From NCBI RefSeq assembly GCF_000503215.1, contig NZ_AYTD01000017.1, positions 702,716 to 766,715 on the forward strand: a stretch of 64,000 nt of DNA, in the 5' to 3' direction. The notes beneath the pieces were generated by a model. That model had not been told where the DNA came from. It did not search any database and was given only the letters and a program-made list of their open reading frames with translations. The position numbers were made by a program, and so were the translations under genes. This document shows, in pieces, positions 50,856 to 59,567 of this stretch. Origin of the DNA: Pseudomonas canadensis (lineage in GTDB: Bacteria; Pseudomonadota; Gammaproteobacteria; Pseudomonadales; Pseudomonadaceae). The stretch's first letter is position 1; each line of letters starts with the position of its first letter.

Positions 50856-52817
50856 TCAGGGCAGCTCCAGGCCGCCCGCCGCCTTGTGCAAGGCCCGCAA
50901 ATGCTCGCCTACCTGCTTGAGATTGGCTTCGCAGGCGGCAATCTCGGCGGAGCGCGAAGGGTCCAGCAGCGCCCTCACCTCTTTATCCAACTCGCCAGTC
51001 AGTGATTGCAGTTGCTTCTGGCGCTCGGCGCTTTCCGATTCCAGGCGCTTGGCTTCCGAAGGCTGCGGCAGGCCGTAGCCGCCGCTGCCCAAGAGTTCTG
51101 CCGGACGGCTGAGGAAGCCGCTGTTGGCGAGGATCTGTTGCAGCGTAGCGTTGGCTTTCTCCATGCCGCCGTTTTTCAGCTCGCGGGCGCCGAGGTAGCG
51201 TTGTTTGACTTCGTCCTGGGCCAGCATCAACTGCTTGCGAAAACTCGCCTGTTCAAGCAGCAGTAATGCGGCGCTGGTGCGCAGATCTGCCTGGCCGAAC
51301 CACTGGCGGCGCTCCTCTGCGCTGAGGGACAGCCAGTCTTCGACCTGGGTCTGCTGGATCGGCAGATGCTTGCGCAGTACATCGAACATCGCTTGGTAGC
51401 GTTCGCGGAAGGAGTCGAAGTGATAGCCCAGGCGTAACGCCCGGCGTTTGTCGTCCAGTACGCTGGTGTCGGCCAGGCCACGAGCACTCAATACCTCAAG
51501 CAAACCGTTGGGGGTTATGTTGTCCAGGCCGGTCAGTTGCGGGTTGGCGCTGCCACTGCGTAACAGTTTCAGGCTCTCCACCGCACAGTTGTTAGAAATG
51601 AAGAAGTAATTACCGTCGTAGCTCCAGTGCATCTCGGCGGCATGCTCGACGGTGTCGTTGATTTCCTGGCGGGTCAGTTTCAACGGCACGGAGGCCAGGC
51701 CGCGCAACTCGGTCTTGGTGTACTCGTCGATCACTTGCGCCAACGGCAGGACAAACAGGCGCGACGGGTATTTGCCGACCAGGCCGTCCCAGCTCGACAG
51801 CTGTACGTCACCGACAAACGCGCGGTAGGACAACACCAGGTGCTGGTCCAGATCCAGCCGACAATCCGGACCACGCGGACGGCCTGGCGCGCAGATCACC
51901 AGGCGCAGCATGCTGTGGCCCCAGCGGCTCACCAGGTTTTGGTTGGCTTCGGCCAGCAGGTAGTCGATTTCGTAGACGCGCTCCGGGTCGACATGGCCCA
52001 GCGGCGTCTTGGCGAAATCGTTGCCGGCGTTCAGGAAAGCATAGGTGTTGGCGCAGGTTTCTTGGTTCGGCGGCGCCCAGCCAAAGTGTTCTTTGTAATA
52101 ACGGAACAGCGAGGGACGGCGGCAGGCGTAGCTCGGGTCAAGCAGGAAGTACTCCATGTTGACTGCGACGAATTCCAAGGGGCTGGTGGTTTCGTAGATG
52201 TCCGGGCTGCGCGCGACCTGATGGTTGTTCTGTTCGCGTTCGCCACGACGACCGACGTATTGCGGCCAGCCGGCAAGGTCTAGCAGGCGCGGGTCATCGC
52301 TGAGGGTAAAGCGTCGGCCATTCTGGCCCCGGCATTGATCAGGCAGGCCGATCAGGCCGGTGAGATTGTTCTGGCGGCTGCAGCGGTTGATCAGTGCGCG
52401 GTCTGCTTTGGACCACAGGCGTGCACGGTCATAAATGTGGGTCAGCTCATGCAGCACGGTGGCGAGCATTTCGCGGCGCACGGTGCCGTGGGGGCGATTG
52501 GTTTTCTGGGTGGCGGCGCTGCCGTCGGTGAGGCTGGCGAGCAAGTTGCGGTTGAGGTCCAGCTCGGACACCAGGGAGGCTTGCCCGTAGGCGTTCTCGG
52601 GCATCTTGTCGGTCCAGCCGACATCGATGCGCCGGTCCAACTGCTCGACGAAGCTAGGCGGTAAAGCGCGCATCGCTTCGTCGAGCAACGCCTGGCTGGC
52701 CTGCAGTTCAGCAGGGCTCAAGCCATCGGTCTTGAGTCGCAGTTGCAGGCCGGCTTGGGCTGCGCTGGCACACAGCAGCACAACCCCGGCCAGGAGCCAG
52801 GCGGCAATTCGCCTCAC
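50856..52817 (-). CDS. Exported HExxH plus DUF4105 (Lnb-like) protein
   Basis: A 653-residue exported protein (signal cleavage near AQA-GLQL). Residues about 25-280 include a zinc-protease motif His123-Glu-Leu-Thr-His127 (LATVLHELTHIYDR). Residues about 285-470 are a DUF4105-type domain with WGHSMLRL and NNCAVESLKLL, giving a His and an Asn-Cys pair like a papain-type centre; this domain is related to the periplasmic part of Lnb lipoprotein N-acyltransferases. The last 150 residues are helical. GTG start at 52817 overlaps the stop of a DUF2388 gene (GTGA). The actual activity is unknown; both motifs are visible, catalysis is inferred. Confidence 0.8.
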   Translation of the reverse strand: MRRIAAWLLAGVVLLCASAAQAGLQLRLKTDGLSPAELQASQALLDEAMRALPPSFVEQLDRRIDVGWTDKMPENAYGQASLVSELDLNRNLLASLTDGSAATQKTNRPHGTVRREMLATVLHELTHIYDRARLWSKADRALINRCSRQNNLTGLIGLPDQCRGQNGRRFTLSDDPRLLDLAGWPQYVGRRGEREQNNHQVARSPDIYETTSPLEFVAVNMEYFLLDPSYACRRPSLFRYYKEHFGWAPPNQETCANTYAFLNAGNDFAKTPLGHVDPERVYEIDYLLAEANQNLVSRWGHSMLRLVICAPGRPRGPDCRLDLDQHLVLSYRAFVGDVQLSSWDGLVGKYPSRLFVLPLAQVIDEYTKTELRGLASVPLKLTRQEINDTVEHAAEMHWSYDGNYFFISNNCAVESLKLLRSGSANPQLTGLDNITPNGLLEVLSARGLADTSVLDDKRRALRLGYHFDSFRERYQAMFDVLRKHLPIQQTQVEDWLSLSAEERRQWFGQADLRTSAALLLLEQASFRKQLMLAQDEVKQRYLGARELKNGGMEKANATLQQILANSGFLSRPAELLGSGGYGLPQPSEAKRLESESAERQKQLQSLTGELDKEVRALLDPSRSAEIAACEANLKQVGEHLRALHKAAGGLELP

Positions 52818-53134
52818 AGTGCGAGAATAGCTTCGGCGAGGGTCTGGTCACTGGCGTCGCGGGCTTCCGGCAGACGTGTGCGCAGGGTGTCGAAGGCGGC
52901 TTCCAGGCGTGCGCCACGGATCTCGCCGTTGGTGGCGACGAAGCTGGCAGCGTCGTCGTGGGCCTCGCGCACGACTTTGGAGTCGCGTATGGAGGTGGTG
53001 GTGTCCGAGGTGAAATCAATGGTGCGACCAGAGGCGCGAACAATGATGTTACTGGTGGCCACCAGGGTTTGTGCCTGGGCAACGTCGGCCAATAACAGCA
53101 GGCCAAGGGCGGCGGCGATCAGCGGGCTACGCAT
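52814..53134 (-). CDS. DUF2388 exported protein, paralogue 3
   Basis: A 106-residue protein with a signal peptide (to DVAQA-QTL) and the DUF2388 core: SKVVREAHDDAASFVATNG, RGARLEAAFDTLR, LAEAIL at the end. It is the third of three tandem paralogues and overlaps the start of the 653-residue protein by 4 bases, so translation is coupled. This family is mostly found in pseudomonads; its function is unknown. Confidence 0.85.
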   Translation of the reverse strand: MRSPLIAAALGLLLLADVAQAQTLVATSNIIVRASGRTIDFTSDTTTSIRDSKVVREAHDDAASFVATNGEIRGARLEAAFDTLRTRLPEARDASDQTLAEAILAL

Positions 53135-53172
53135 GAGATGACTCCAATGAAAAAGATGGAATACAAAGATGA

Positions 53173-53481
53173 TTATTGGACGAGAATTGCTTGCGCCAGT
53201 TCAAGGTCGCTGGCGTTAAGTTTTGGTTGGCTGCGGCGCAGATAATCCAGCGCGGATTCCAGCCGTGCGCCCCGCCATTGGCCGTCAGTGGCGATAAACG
53301 CAGCCGCGTCGTCCTGGGCGGCCATAACCACTTTTCTGTCGAAGGGCGCGGACGTCACCTTGCTGGTGGCGTACGCACTGGCGACGGTGCTTTGGGTGCT
53401 CAGGTCGAAAGCCGAAGCCACGGGCGACCAGGCGCCCCAAAGCAATAGTGGAACTATTAAAAGGCGGTATGAAAAAGCCAT
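53173..53481 (-). CDS. DUF2388 exported protein, paralogue 2
   Basis: A 102-residue paralogue from ATG 53481 (the longer frame to 53550 adds a stretch without signal-like character). Signal peptide to about VASA-FDL; core RKVVMAAQDDAAAFIATDG, RGARLESALDYLR and LAQAIL. It differs most from the other two in the first half of the mature protein. It lies 80 bases downstream of paralogue 1 and 38 bases upstream of paralogue 3. Confidence 0.8.
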   Translation of the reverse strand: MAFSYRLLIVPLLLWGAWSPVASAFDLSTQSTVASAYATSKVTSAPFDRKVVMAAQDDAAAFIATDGQWRGARLESALDYLRRSQPKLNASDLELAQAILVQ

Positions 53482-53561
53482 GGGACTCGACAACTTAAAA
53501 CGAGCGCCAAGGCTAGCGTAATGCCCGGGCGAGAGCCAGCGCCCAGGCATCAGCCCTGTAT

Positions 53562-53882
53562 TCAGATCGCCAGGATGGCCTGGGCCAACTGTGCGTCAGT
53601 CGCGGTGTTCAACTGCGGCGCTTGTTGGCGAATCTGTGCCAGGGCGCTCTCCAGTTTCACGCCACGGATGGCGCCTTCACTAGCAACAAAGCTGGCGGCG
53701 TCGTCACGGGCGGCGCGCACGACTTTATTGTCGCGCAGGGACGACGTGGCATCGGAAGTAGCGTCGGAGGTGGCCTTCAGCGCGCCGACGATGGAGTCGG
53801 TGGTCACGATGAAGCTGGTCGCGTTGGCGTTGGCAGCCAGGGCCAACAGGGCGGCGGCACTCAGCAGGCGAAGACGGGACAT
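53562..53882 (-). CDS. DUF2388 exported protein, paralogue 1
   Basis: A 106-residue paralogue, first in the run. Signal peptide to about ANA-TSF; core DNKVVRAARDDAASFVASEG, RGVKLESALAQIR, LAQAIL. AGGAGT lies before the ATG. The three genes share the order D-KVV-A-DDAA-F-A-G-RG-LE-A-R-AIL, evidence of tandem duplication followed by divergence. Confidence 0.85.
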   Translation of the reverse strand: MSRLRLLSAAALLALAANANATSFIVTTDSIVGALKATSDATSDATSSLRDNKVVRAARDDAASFVASEGAIRGVKLESALAQIRQQAPQLNTATDAQLAQAILAI

Positions 53883-54018
53883 GGGATGACTCCTGTAGAT
53901 GAACGGATAAGGTGGCGCAGGGCAGCCATTGGGGATCAGACGCCCGTACTACGCGGTTCGCCACGTGGTGACTGGATATTAAGCCGCCGTTTATCCGTTC
54001 GGGAAGCGTCTTGACTGC

Positions 54019-54204
54019 CTAGTCACGCCAGAACGGTTTGGACAGCTCGTTCATTCGGTCGCCAGGACTGATGCCCAGGTCGGACAGTTCACGGCTATCA
54101 AGCTGAGACAGTTGGCGCCGTTCATAGGCCTGGCGTAGCCATTTGGCGAGGATCGAAGCGGCTCGACTTAACAACCGCTTATAGCTGTGGGATGGCGTGT
54201 CCAT
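54019..54204 (-). CDS. DUF1127 small protein, copy 1
   Basis: A 61-residue basic protein with the YjiS-like DUF1127 domain at its end (RRQLSQLDSRELSDLGIS ... ELSKPFWRD). ATG 54204 has AAAGGTG eight bases upstream; a GTG at 54213 is less likely. DUF1127 proteins are small arginine-rich proteins; some bind RNA and affect phosphate, carbon or motility traits. Its upstream region shares modules with copy 2. Confidence 0.85.
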   Translation of the reverse strand: MDTPSHSYKRLLSRAASILAKWLRQAYERRQLSQLDSRELSDLGISPGDRMNELSKPFWRD

Positions 54205-54259
54205 GGCGTGCACCTTTCATGAGGTCTTGGAACACCATGTTCAGCGAGAGGATGTGACC

Positions 54260-54324
54260 GATACAGATACACTGGAGTTAAATTGTACTGCTTAACTGTT
54301 GTATTTTTTAAACTGTACCTGTCC
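54260..54324. promoter_or_regulatory. Operator-like modules upstream of DUF1127 copy 1
   Basis: On the + strand the region contains GATACAGATACA (54260-54271), TTAACTGTTGTA and AACTGTACCTGTC (54311-54323). The same three modules appear in the same order upstream of copy 2. CTGTAC/GTACAG direct repeats are typical of MocR/GntR-type regulator sites. Confidence 0.5.
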
Positions 54325-54372
54325 ACGAATTGTGTCACTGTTTTCCGTTGAAAACCCAAGCCCCGAAAACAA

Positions 54373-54407
54373 CAAAGCCCGCCTCCGATTTCCCGGGGCG
54401 GGCTTTG
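54373..54407 (-). terminator. Terminator after DUF1127 copy 2
   Basis: CAAAGCCCGCC ... GGCGGGCTTTG, an 11-bp perfect stem with a 13-base loop, then TTGTTGTTTTC on the minus strand. Lies 59 bases past the stop of copy 2 and upstream of copy 1, so the two DUF1127 genes have separate transcripts. Confidence 0.75.
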
Positions 54408-54466
54408 CTTTGACAAATCAGGGTGCTGGCGGTGGACCCGGTAGGTCAGGGCCAGCGAGCGCTAAA

Positions 54467-54682
54467 TTAGCGCCAGAACGGCTTGCTCAGCTCTTCGTAG
54501 CGTTGAGCTTCGCTGATGCCTGCGTCAGCCAGCAGACGCGAATCCAGACGAGCCAATTGGTGGCGGCTGGAGATGCGGCGCTGCCACAACATCAGGTTGG
54601 CGATAACGCGCAGAGGCAGGGAGGCCTGGGTGTTTACAGCTTTTTCTTCGAAGAACAGATCGGAACTGAGTGTACGTTCCAT
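54467..54682 (-). CDS. DUF1127 small protein, copy 2
   Basis: A 71-residue basic protein; residues about 25-71 are the DUF1127 domain (RISSRHQLARLDSRLLADAGIS ... ELSKPFWR). It shares the last seven residues before the end (ELSKPFW) with copy 1. GGAAGGATG precedes the ATG at 54682. The 318-base region upstream carries several CTGTAC-type sites. Confidence 0.88.
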   Translation of the reverse strand: MERTLSSDLFFEEKAVNTQASLPLRVIANLMLWQRRISSRHQLARLDSRLLADAGISEAQRYEELSKPFWR

Positions 54683-55000
54683 GATGACATCCTTCCGCTT
54701 GTGGCGGGATTAGGTAGTGGTTTAACTGATGCCAATGATCCTCTTCCGACGCAAGACTCTCTAGATACAGTTCCCCTGTATTGTGAGGGGCCAGTTAACT
54801 GTTTATGGGTGCTGTACTGTACAGAAATGAGGCAACTGTACCTATCTGCACTGAAGTGGTGCGAAATTGGTGTTTTCGTAGTGATGTGTGGGATATTTCG
54901 GTAGGAAATGACCGGTACAGCAGTACAGTTTTTTGCAGGAATGGCGTTGAGGATGCCGGGCTGATGAAACTGTTTCTGCATCAGCCCGGATCTGTATCAA
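54683..55000. promoter_or_regulatory. Regulatory region of DUF1127 copy 2 with repeated CTGTAC sites
   Basis: Contains GATACAG (54764-54770), TTAACTGTTTA (54795-54805), the palindrome CTGTACTGTACAG (54812-54824), AACTGTACCTATC (54834-54846) and the direct repeat GGTACAGCAGTACAGTT (54914-54930). No gene is visible. No regulator gene of the MocR type lies in the window, so the binding protein would be encoded elsewhere. Confidence 0.55.
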
Positions 55001-56494
55001 TCACGCCTTGAGCATATGCCCGGTTTCTTCCAGGTTGATGTGCCAGCTCAGTGCTTCGCGCAGGATGTGGGGCGTGTGCCCGCCGACGGCGCAAGCAGCG
55101 TTGAAGTAACTGTTCAGGGCATCGCGATAGGCAGGGTGCACACAGTTATCGATGATCACCCGGGCCCGTTCCCGTGGCGCCAGGCCACGCAGGTCGGCAA
55201 GCCCAACTTCGGTGACCAGGATATCGACGTCATGCTCGGTGTGGTCCACATGGCTGACCATCGGCACCACGCTGGAAATCGCCCCGCCTTTGGCAATGGA
55301 TTTGGTAACAAAGATCGCCAGGTGCGCATTGCGCGCGAAATCCCCGGAGCCGCCAATACCGTTCATCATCCGCGTGCCGCAGACATGGGTGGAGTTGACG
55401 TTGCCGTAGATATCGAACTCCAGCGCGGTGTTGATGCCGATGATGCCCAGGCGACGCACCACTTCCGGATGGTTGGAGATCTCTTGCGGGCGCAGCACCA
55501 GTTTGTCCTTGTACTTTTCCAGGTTGCCGAACACGTCGGCATTGCGCCGTTCTGACAAGGTGATCGAGCTGCCCGAAGCAAAGCTCAGCTTGCCCGCGTC
55601 GATCAGGTCGAAGGTCGAATCCTGCAACACTTCCGAATACATGGTCAGGTCTTCGAACGGCGATTCGATCAAGCCACACATCACTGCGTTGGCGATATTG
55701 CCGATGCCGGCCTGCAACGGGCCGAGTTTGTTGGTCATGCGGCCGGCGTCGACTTCCTGCTTGAGGAAGTTGATCAGATGATTGGCGATGCCTTGGGTGT
55801 CGCTGTCGGGTGGCGTCACGGTCGAGGCGGAATCGGCTTGGTTGGTGATGACGATGGCGGCGATCTTTTCCGGTGGGATCGGAATAGCAGTGCTGCCAAT
55901 CCGGTCATCGACCTTCACCAGCGGGATCGGCGTACGGGTTGGCCGGTACGTCGGGATATAAATGTCGTGCAGCCCTTCCAGGTTCGGGTTGTGCGCCAGG
56001 TTGATCTCGACGATCACCTGCTTGGCGAAAATCGCAAAGCTGGCCGAGTTGCCCACAGACGTGGTGGGCACAATATGGCCTTGCTCAGTGATCGCGACCG
56101 CTTCAATCACCGCAATATCCGGTAGCTTGAGCTGATTGTTGCGCAGTTGCTCGACGGTTTCCGACAGGTGCTGGTCGATAAACATCACTTCGCCGGCGTT
56201 GATCGCCTTGCGCAAGGTGCTGTCGACCTGGAACGGCATGCGTCGCGACAGTACGCCCGCTTCGGTCAGTTGCTTGTCCAGGTCATTTCCCAGGCTGGCG
56301 CCGGTCATCAGGGTGATTTTCAGCGGCGAGGTCTTGGCGCGTTCGGCCAGAGCGTGGGGGACGGCCTTGGCTTCACCGGCACGGGTGAAGCCGCTCATGC
56401 CGACGGTCATGCCGTCCTCGATCAGTGCGGCGGCGTCTGCCGCGCTCATGACCTTGTTCAACAACGAAGGCAAGCGGATACGATCACGGTACAT
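55001..56494 (-). CDS. Acetyl-CoA hydrolase/CoA-transferase (succinyl-CoA:acetate type)
   Basis: A 497-residue cytoplasmic enzyme of the class I CoA-transferase family (PA5445-like) that moves CoA between succinyl-CoA and acetate or hydrolyses acetyl-CoA. Visible marks: GMSGFTRAGEAKAVPHAL near the start, NKLGPLQAGIGNIANAVMCGL, YSEVLQDSTFDLIDAGKLSFASG (region of the catalytic Glu), and the CoA-site loop GIGGSGDFARNAHLAIF. It detoxifies acetate or links it to the TCA cycle (family knowledge). Confidence 0.92.
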   Translation of the reverse strand: MYRDRIRLPSLLNKVMSAADAAALIEDGMTVGMSGFTRAGEAKAVPHALAERAKTSPLKITLMTGASLGNDLDKQLTEAGVLSRRMPFQVDSTLRKAINAGEVMFIDQHLSETVEQLRNNQLKLPDIAVIEAVAITEQGHIVPTTSVGNSASFAIFAKQVIVEINLAHNPNLEGLHDIYIPTYRPTRTPIPLVKVDDRIGSTAIPIPPEKIAAIVITNQADSASTVTPPDSDTQGIANHLINFLKQEVDAGRMTNKLGPLQAGIGNIANAVMCGLIESPFEDLTMYSEVLQDSTFDLIDAGKLSFASGSSITLSERRNADVFGNLEKYKDKLVLRPQEISNHPEVVRRLGIIGINTALEFDIYGNVNSTHVCGTRMMNGIGGSGDFARNAHLAIFVTKSIAKGGAISSVVPMVSHVDHTEHDVDILVTEVGLADLRGLAPRERARVIIDNCVHPAYRDALNSYFNAACAVGGHTPHILREALSWHINLEETGHMLKA

Positions 56495-56618
56495 GGATTG
56501 TTATCTCAGGCTACGGAAGCAAGGTGCGCAGTTTAGTGATTTCAAAAAAATTCGGCCCGCTACCATGGTCGAATGCCAGGCAGCGATTTAGAGCCTTTGG
56601 TCGGGTTTCATGCAGTAA

Positions 56619-56651
56619 TAAAAAACCCCAGCCTACTGGAGGCCGGGGTTT
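56619..56651 (-). terminator. Intrinsic terminator after pntB
   Basis: Read on the minus strand: AAACCCCGGCC - tccagta - GGCTGGGGTTTTTT, an 11-bp stem with one mismatch and a 6-T run. It begins 23 bases downstream of the pntB stop. Confidence 0.9.
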
Positions 56652-56673
56652 CGAGTATTGCGCTGAAGCAGTG

Positions 56674-58110
56674 TTACTCGACGGCTTTGACCATGTCTTC
56701 GATGACCTTCTTGGCATCACCGAAGACCATCATGGTCTTGTCCAGGTAGAACAGCTCGTTGTCCAAGCCGGCGTAGCCGCTGGCCATTGAGCGTTTGTTG
56801 ACGATGATCGTCTTGGCCTTGAAGGCTTCGAGAATCGGCATGCCTGCGATCGGTGAATTCGGATCGTTCTTGGCGGCCGGGTTGACCACGTCGTTCGCGC
56901 CCAGCACCAGCACCACGTCGGCCTGGCCGAACTCGGAGTTGATGTCTTCCATCTCGAACACCTGGTCGTAAGGCACTTCGGCCTCGGCGAGCAGGACGTT
57001 CATGTGCCCTGGCATACGGCCGGCCACTGGGTGGATCGCGTACTTCACGGTGACGCCGTGGTGGGTCAGCTTCTCGGTCAGTTCCTTGAGCGCATGCTGT
57101 GCACGTGCTACGGCAAGGCCGTAACCCGGGACGATGATCACGGTGTCGGCGTTGGTCAGCAGGAAGGTCGCGTCGTCAGCCGAGCCGGATTTGACCGGGC
57201 GTGCTTCTTTAGAGCCCGCCGCTGCACCGGCATCCGGCGCATTGCCGAAACCGCCGAGCAGTACATTAAAGAAGGAACGGTTCATCGCCTTGCACATGAT
57301 GTACGACAGGATCGCGCCGCTGGAGCCCACCAGCGAGCCGGCGATGATCAGCATCGAGTTGTTCAGCGAGAAACCGATGCCCGCCGCTGCCCAGCCGGAG
57401 TAGCTGTTGAGCATCGAGACGACCACAGGCATGTCCGCGCCGCCGATCGGGATGATGATCAGCACGCCAAGCACGAAGGCCAGGGCCAGCATCAGCGCGA
57501 AGGCGGTGAGGTTGCCGGTGAACATGAACGCCAGGCCCAGGCCCAGCGTAGCGAGGCCGAGCACAAGGTTCAGTTTGTGCTGGCCGCCGAACTGTACCGG
57601 TGCGCCCTGGAACAGGCGGAACTTGTACTTGCCGGACAATTTGCCGAAGGCGATCACCGAACCGGAGAAGGTAATGGCACCGATGGCCGCGCCGAGGAAC
57701 AGTTCCAGGCGGTTACCGGCAGGAATCGAGTCGCCCAGGTGTTTGACGATGCCCAGGGACTGCGGCTCGACCACCGCGGCAATCGCGATGAACACTGCAG
57801 CCAGGCCGATCATGCTGTGCATGAACGCTACCAGTTCAGGCATCTTGGTCATTTCTACGCGCTTGGCCATGATCGAGCCGGCGGTGCCGCCGATCAGCAG
57901 GCCAACGATTACGTAGCCAATGCCTGCGGTAGCCAACTCAGCGCCCAGCTTATAGATGAGGCCCACGGTGGTGAGCACCGCCAGCGCCATGCCGAGCATG
58001 CCGAACAGGTTGCCGCGTCGCGACGTGGTGGGGTGCGACAGGCCCTTGAGAGCCTGGATGAAGCAGATCGACGCGATCAAGTAGAGCGTCGTGACGAGAT
58101 TCATGCTCAT
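56674..58110 (-). CDS. pntB: NAD(P) transhydrogenase subunit beta
   Basis: Inner-membrane subunit (478 residues) of the proton-translocating transhydrogenase that makes NADPH from NADH using the proton gradient. Residues 1 to about 270 hold eight or nine helices; the rest is the NADP-binding domain (TVIIVPGYGLAVARAQHAL, RMPGHMNVLLAEA, VLVLGANDVVNPAA). ATG 58110 overlaps the pntAB stop (TAATG); a second ATG two codons later is possible. Confidence 0.96.
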   Translation of the reverse strand: MSMNLVTTLYLIASICFIQALKGLSHPTTSRRGNLFGMLGMALAVLTTVGLIYKLGAELATAGIGYVIVGLLIGGTAGSIMAKRVEMTKMPELVAFMHSMIGLAAVFIAIAAVVEPQSLGIVKHLGDSIPAGNRLELFLGAAIGAITFSGSVIAFGKLSGKYKFRLFQGAPVQFGGQHKLNLVLGLATLGLGLAFMFTGNLTAFALMLALAFVLGVLIIIPIGGADMPVVVSMLNSYSGWAAAGIGFSLNNSMLIIAGSLVGSSGAILSYIMCKAMNRSFFNVLLGGFGNAPDAGAAAGSKEARPVKSGSADDATFLLTNADTVIIVPGYGLAVARAQHALKELTEKLTHHGVTVKYAIHPVAGRMPGHMNVLLAEAEVPYDQVFEMEDINSEFGQADVVLVLGANDVVNPAAKNDPNSPIAGMPILEAFKAKTIIVNKRSMASGYAGLDNELFYLDKTMMVFGDAKKVIEDMVKAVE

Positions 58111-58430
58111 TACTTAGGCGCCTCTTCTTTTACTTTCGGGGCTTTCTTCTTGAACATCTCAAGCATTCTGCGGGTGACCAGGAAGCCGCCGAACACGTTG
58201 ACTGCGGCGAGTGCCACGGCCAGGGTGCCCATAGTCTTGCCCAGTGGCGTGACAGTGAGGGCCGCAGCCAACATGGCGCCGACGATCACGATGGCGGAAA
58301 TGGCGTTGGTTACCGCCATCAATGGTGTGTGCAGCGCGGGGGTTACGTTCCAGACCACGTGGTAACCGACATAAATCGCCAGCACAAAGATGATCAGGTT
58401 GTAGATACCGGGGGAGATAAGCTCTTCCAT
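58110..58430 (-). CDS. pntAB: NAD(P) transhydrogenase subunit alpha, membrane part
   Basis: A 106-residue protein with three membrane helices (about 10-27, 38-58, 63-85), corresponding to the C-terminal membrane part of the E. coli alpha subunit. The alpha subunit is split in two genes here, as is usual in pseudomonads. Fifteen bases separate it from pntAA. Confidence 0.95.
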   Translation of the reverse strand: MEELISPGIYNLIIFVLAIYVGYHVVWNVTPALHTPLMAVTNAISAIVIVGAMLAAALTVTPLGKTMGTLAVALAAVNVFGGFLVTRRMLEMFKKKAPKVKEEAPK

Positions 58431-58445
58431 CGTCTGAATCCCTGC

Positions 58446-59567
58446 TTAGGCGTTTTTGCGGATGACTTGGCCGTCGCGGCACATCAGGCACGCGGCGACG
58501 ATGTCGTCTTCGAGGTTGATTTCAAACTGCCCTTCCTTGGTGAAGACCAGCTTCAGGAAGTCCAGCAGGTTGCGCGCGTACAAGGCTGACGCATCGGCGG
58601 CGACAGCGCCGGCCAGGTTGGTCGGGCCGCAGATGATCACGCCGTTCTCGACGACTACCTGGTCGGCAACCGTCAGCGGGCAGTTGCCACCTTGGGCAGC
58701 GGCAAGGTCGATCACCACGGAGCCGGGCTTCATCTGTGCGACGGTTTCGGCGCTGAGCAAGGTCGGCGCTTTGCGGCCGGGAATCAGGGCGGTGGTAATG
58801 ACAATGTCGGCCTGCTTGGCGCGTTCGTGCACGGCCAGGGCCTGGCGTTGCATCCAACTGGTCGGCATTGGGCGGGCGTAGCCGCCGACACCGACGGCGC
58901 ATTCGCGCTCTTCATCGGTCTCGTAAGGCACGTCGACAAACTTGGCGCCGAGGGATTCGATCTGCTCTTTAACGGCCGGGCGTACGTCAGACGCTTCGAT
59001 CACTGCACCGAGGCGTTTTGCGGTGGCGATGGCTTGCAGGCCTGCAACGCCGGCGCCGAGGATCAGCACGCGTGCGGCCTTCACGGTGCCTGCGGCGGTC
59101 ATCAGCATCGGCATGAAGCGCGGGTAGTGATGAGCGGCGAGCAGCACGGCTTTATAGCCGGCAATGTTGGCCTGGGACGACAGCACGTCGAGGCTTTGAG
59201 CGCGCGAGGTCCGCGGCGCAGCTTCGAGGGCAAAGGCGGTGATGCCGCGCTCGGCGAGCTTGGCGATGGTTTCGTTACTGAACGGGTTGAGCATGCCCAC
59301 CAATACGGTGCCGCTTTTGATCAGCGCAAGTTCGCTGTCGCTGGGGGCTACCACCTTGAGGATCAGCTCGGCGCCATACGCATCGTTGGCACTGCCAATG
59401 GTTGCGCCTGCCGTTTCATAGGCACTGTCGACGACGCTGGCTTTGATGCCGGCTCCGCTTTGTACAGTGACCTTATGGCCCTGGCCGATCAGCTTCTTGA
59501 TGGTTTCCGGGGTGGCAGCCACCCGCGTTTCACCGGTCTGGGTTTCGAGAGGAACACCAATGTGCAC
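58446..59567 (-). CDS. pntAA: NAD(P) transhydrogenase subunit alpha, NAD-binding part
   Basis: A 373-residue soluble NAD(H)-binding subunit. GTG 59567 is the start, with AGGAG seven bases upstream (HIGVPLETQTGETRVAATP follows); the frame upstream to 59639 has no coding character. Rossmann motif ARVLILGAGVAGLQAIATAK and the dinucleotide-mobile loop region GGYARPM are present, as in alanine dehydrogenase relatives. First gene of pntAA-pntAB-pntB. Confidence 0.95.
   Translation of the reverse strand: MHIGVPLETQTGETRVAATPETIKKLIGQGHKVTVQSGAGIKASVVDSAYETAGATIGSANDAYGAELILKVVAPSDSELALIKSGTVLVGMLNPFSNETIAKLAERGITAFALEAAPRTSRAQSLDVLSSQANIAGYKAVLLAAHHYPRFMPMLMTAAGTVKAARVLILGAGVAGLQAIATAKRLGAVIEASDVRPAVKEQIESLGAKFVDVPYETDEERECAVGVGGYARPMPTSWMQRQALAVHERAKQADIVITTALIPGRKAPTLLSAETVAQMKPGSVVIDLAAAQGGNCPLTVADQVVVENGVIICGPTNLAGAVAADASALYARNLLDFLKLVFTKEGQFEINLEDDIVAACLMCRDGQVIRKNA

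Noticed and set aside
57004..58365. 453-codon plus-strand frame opposite pntB and pntAB
   Set aside because: Antisense shadow crossing two real genes.
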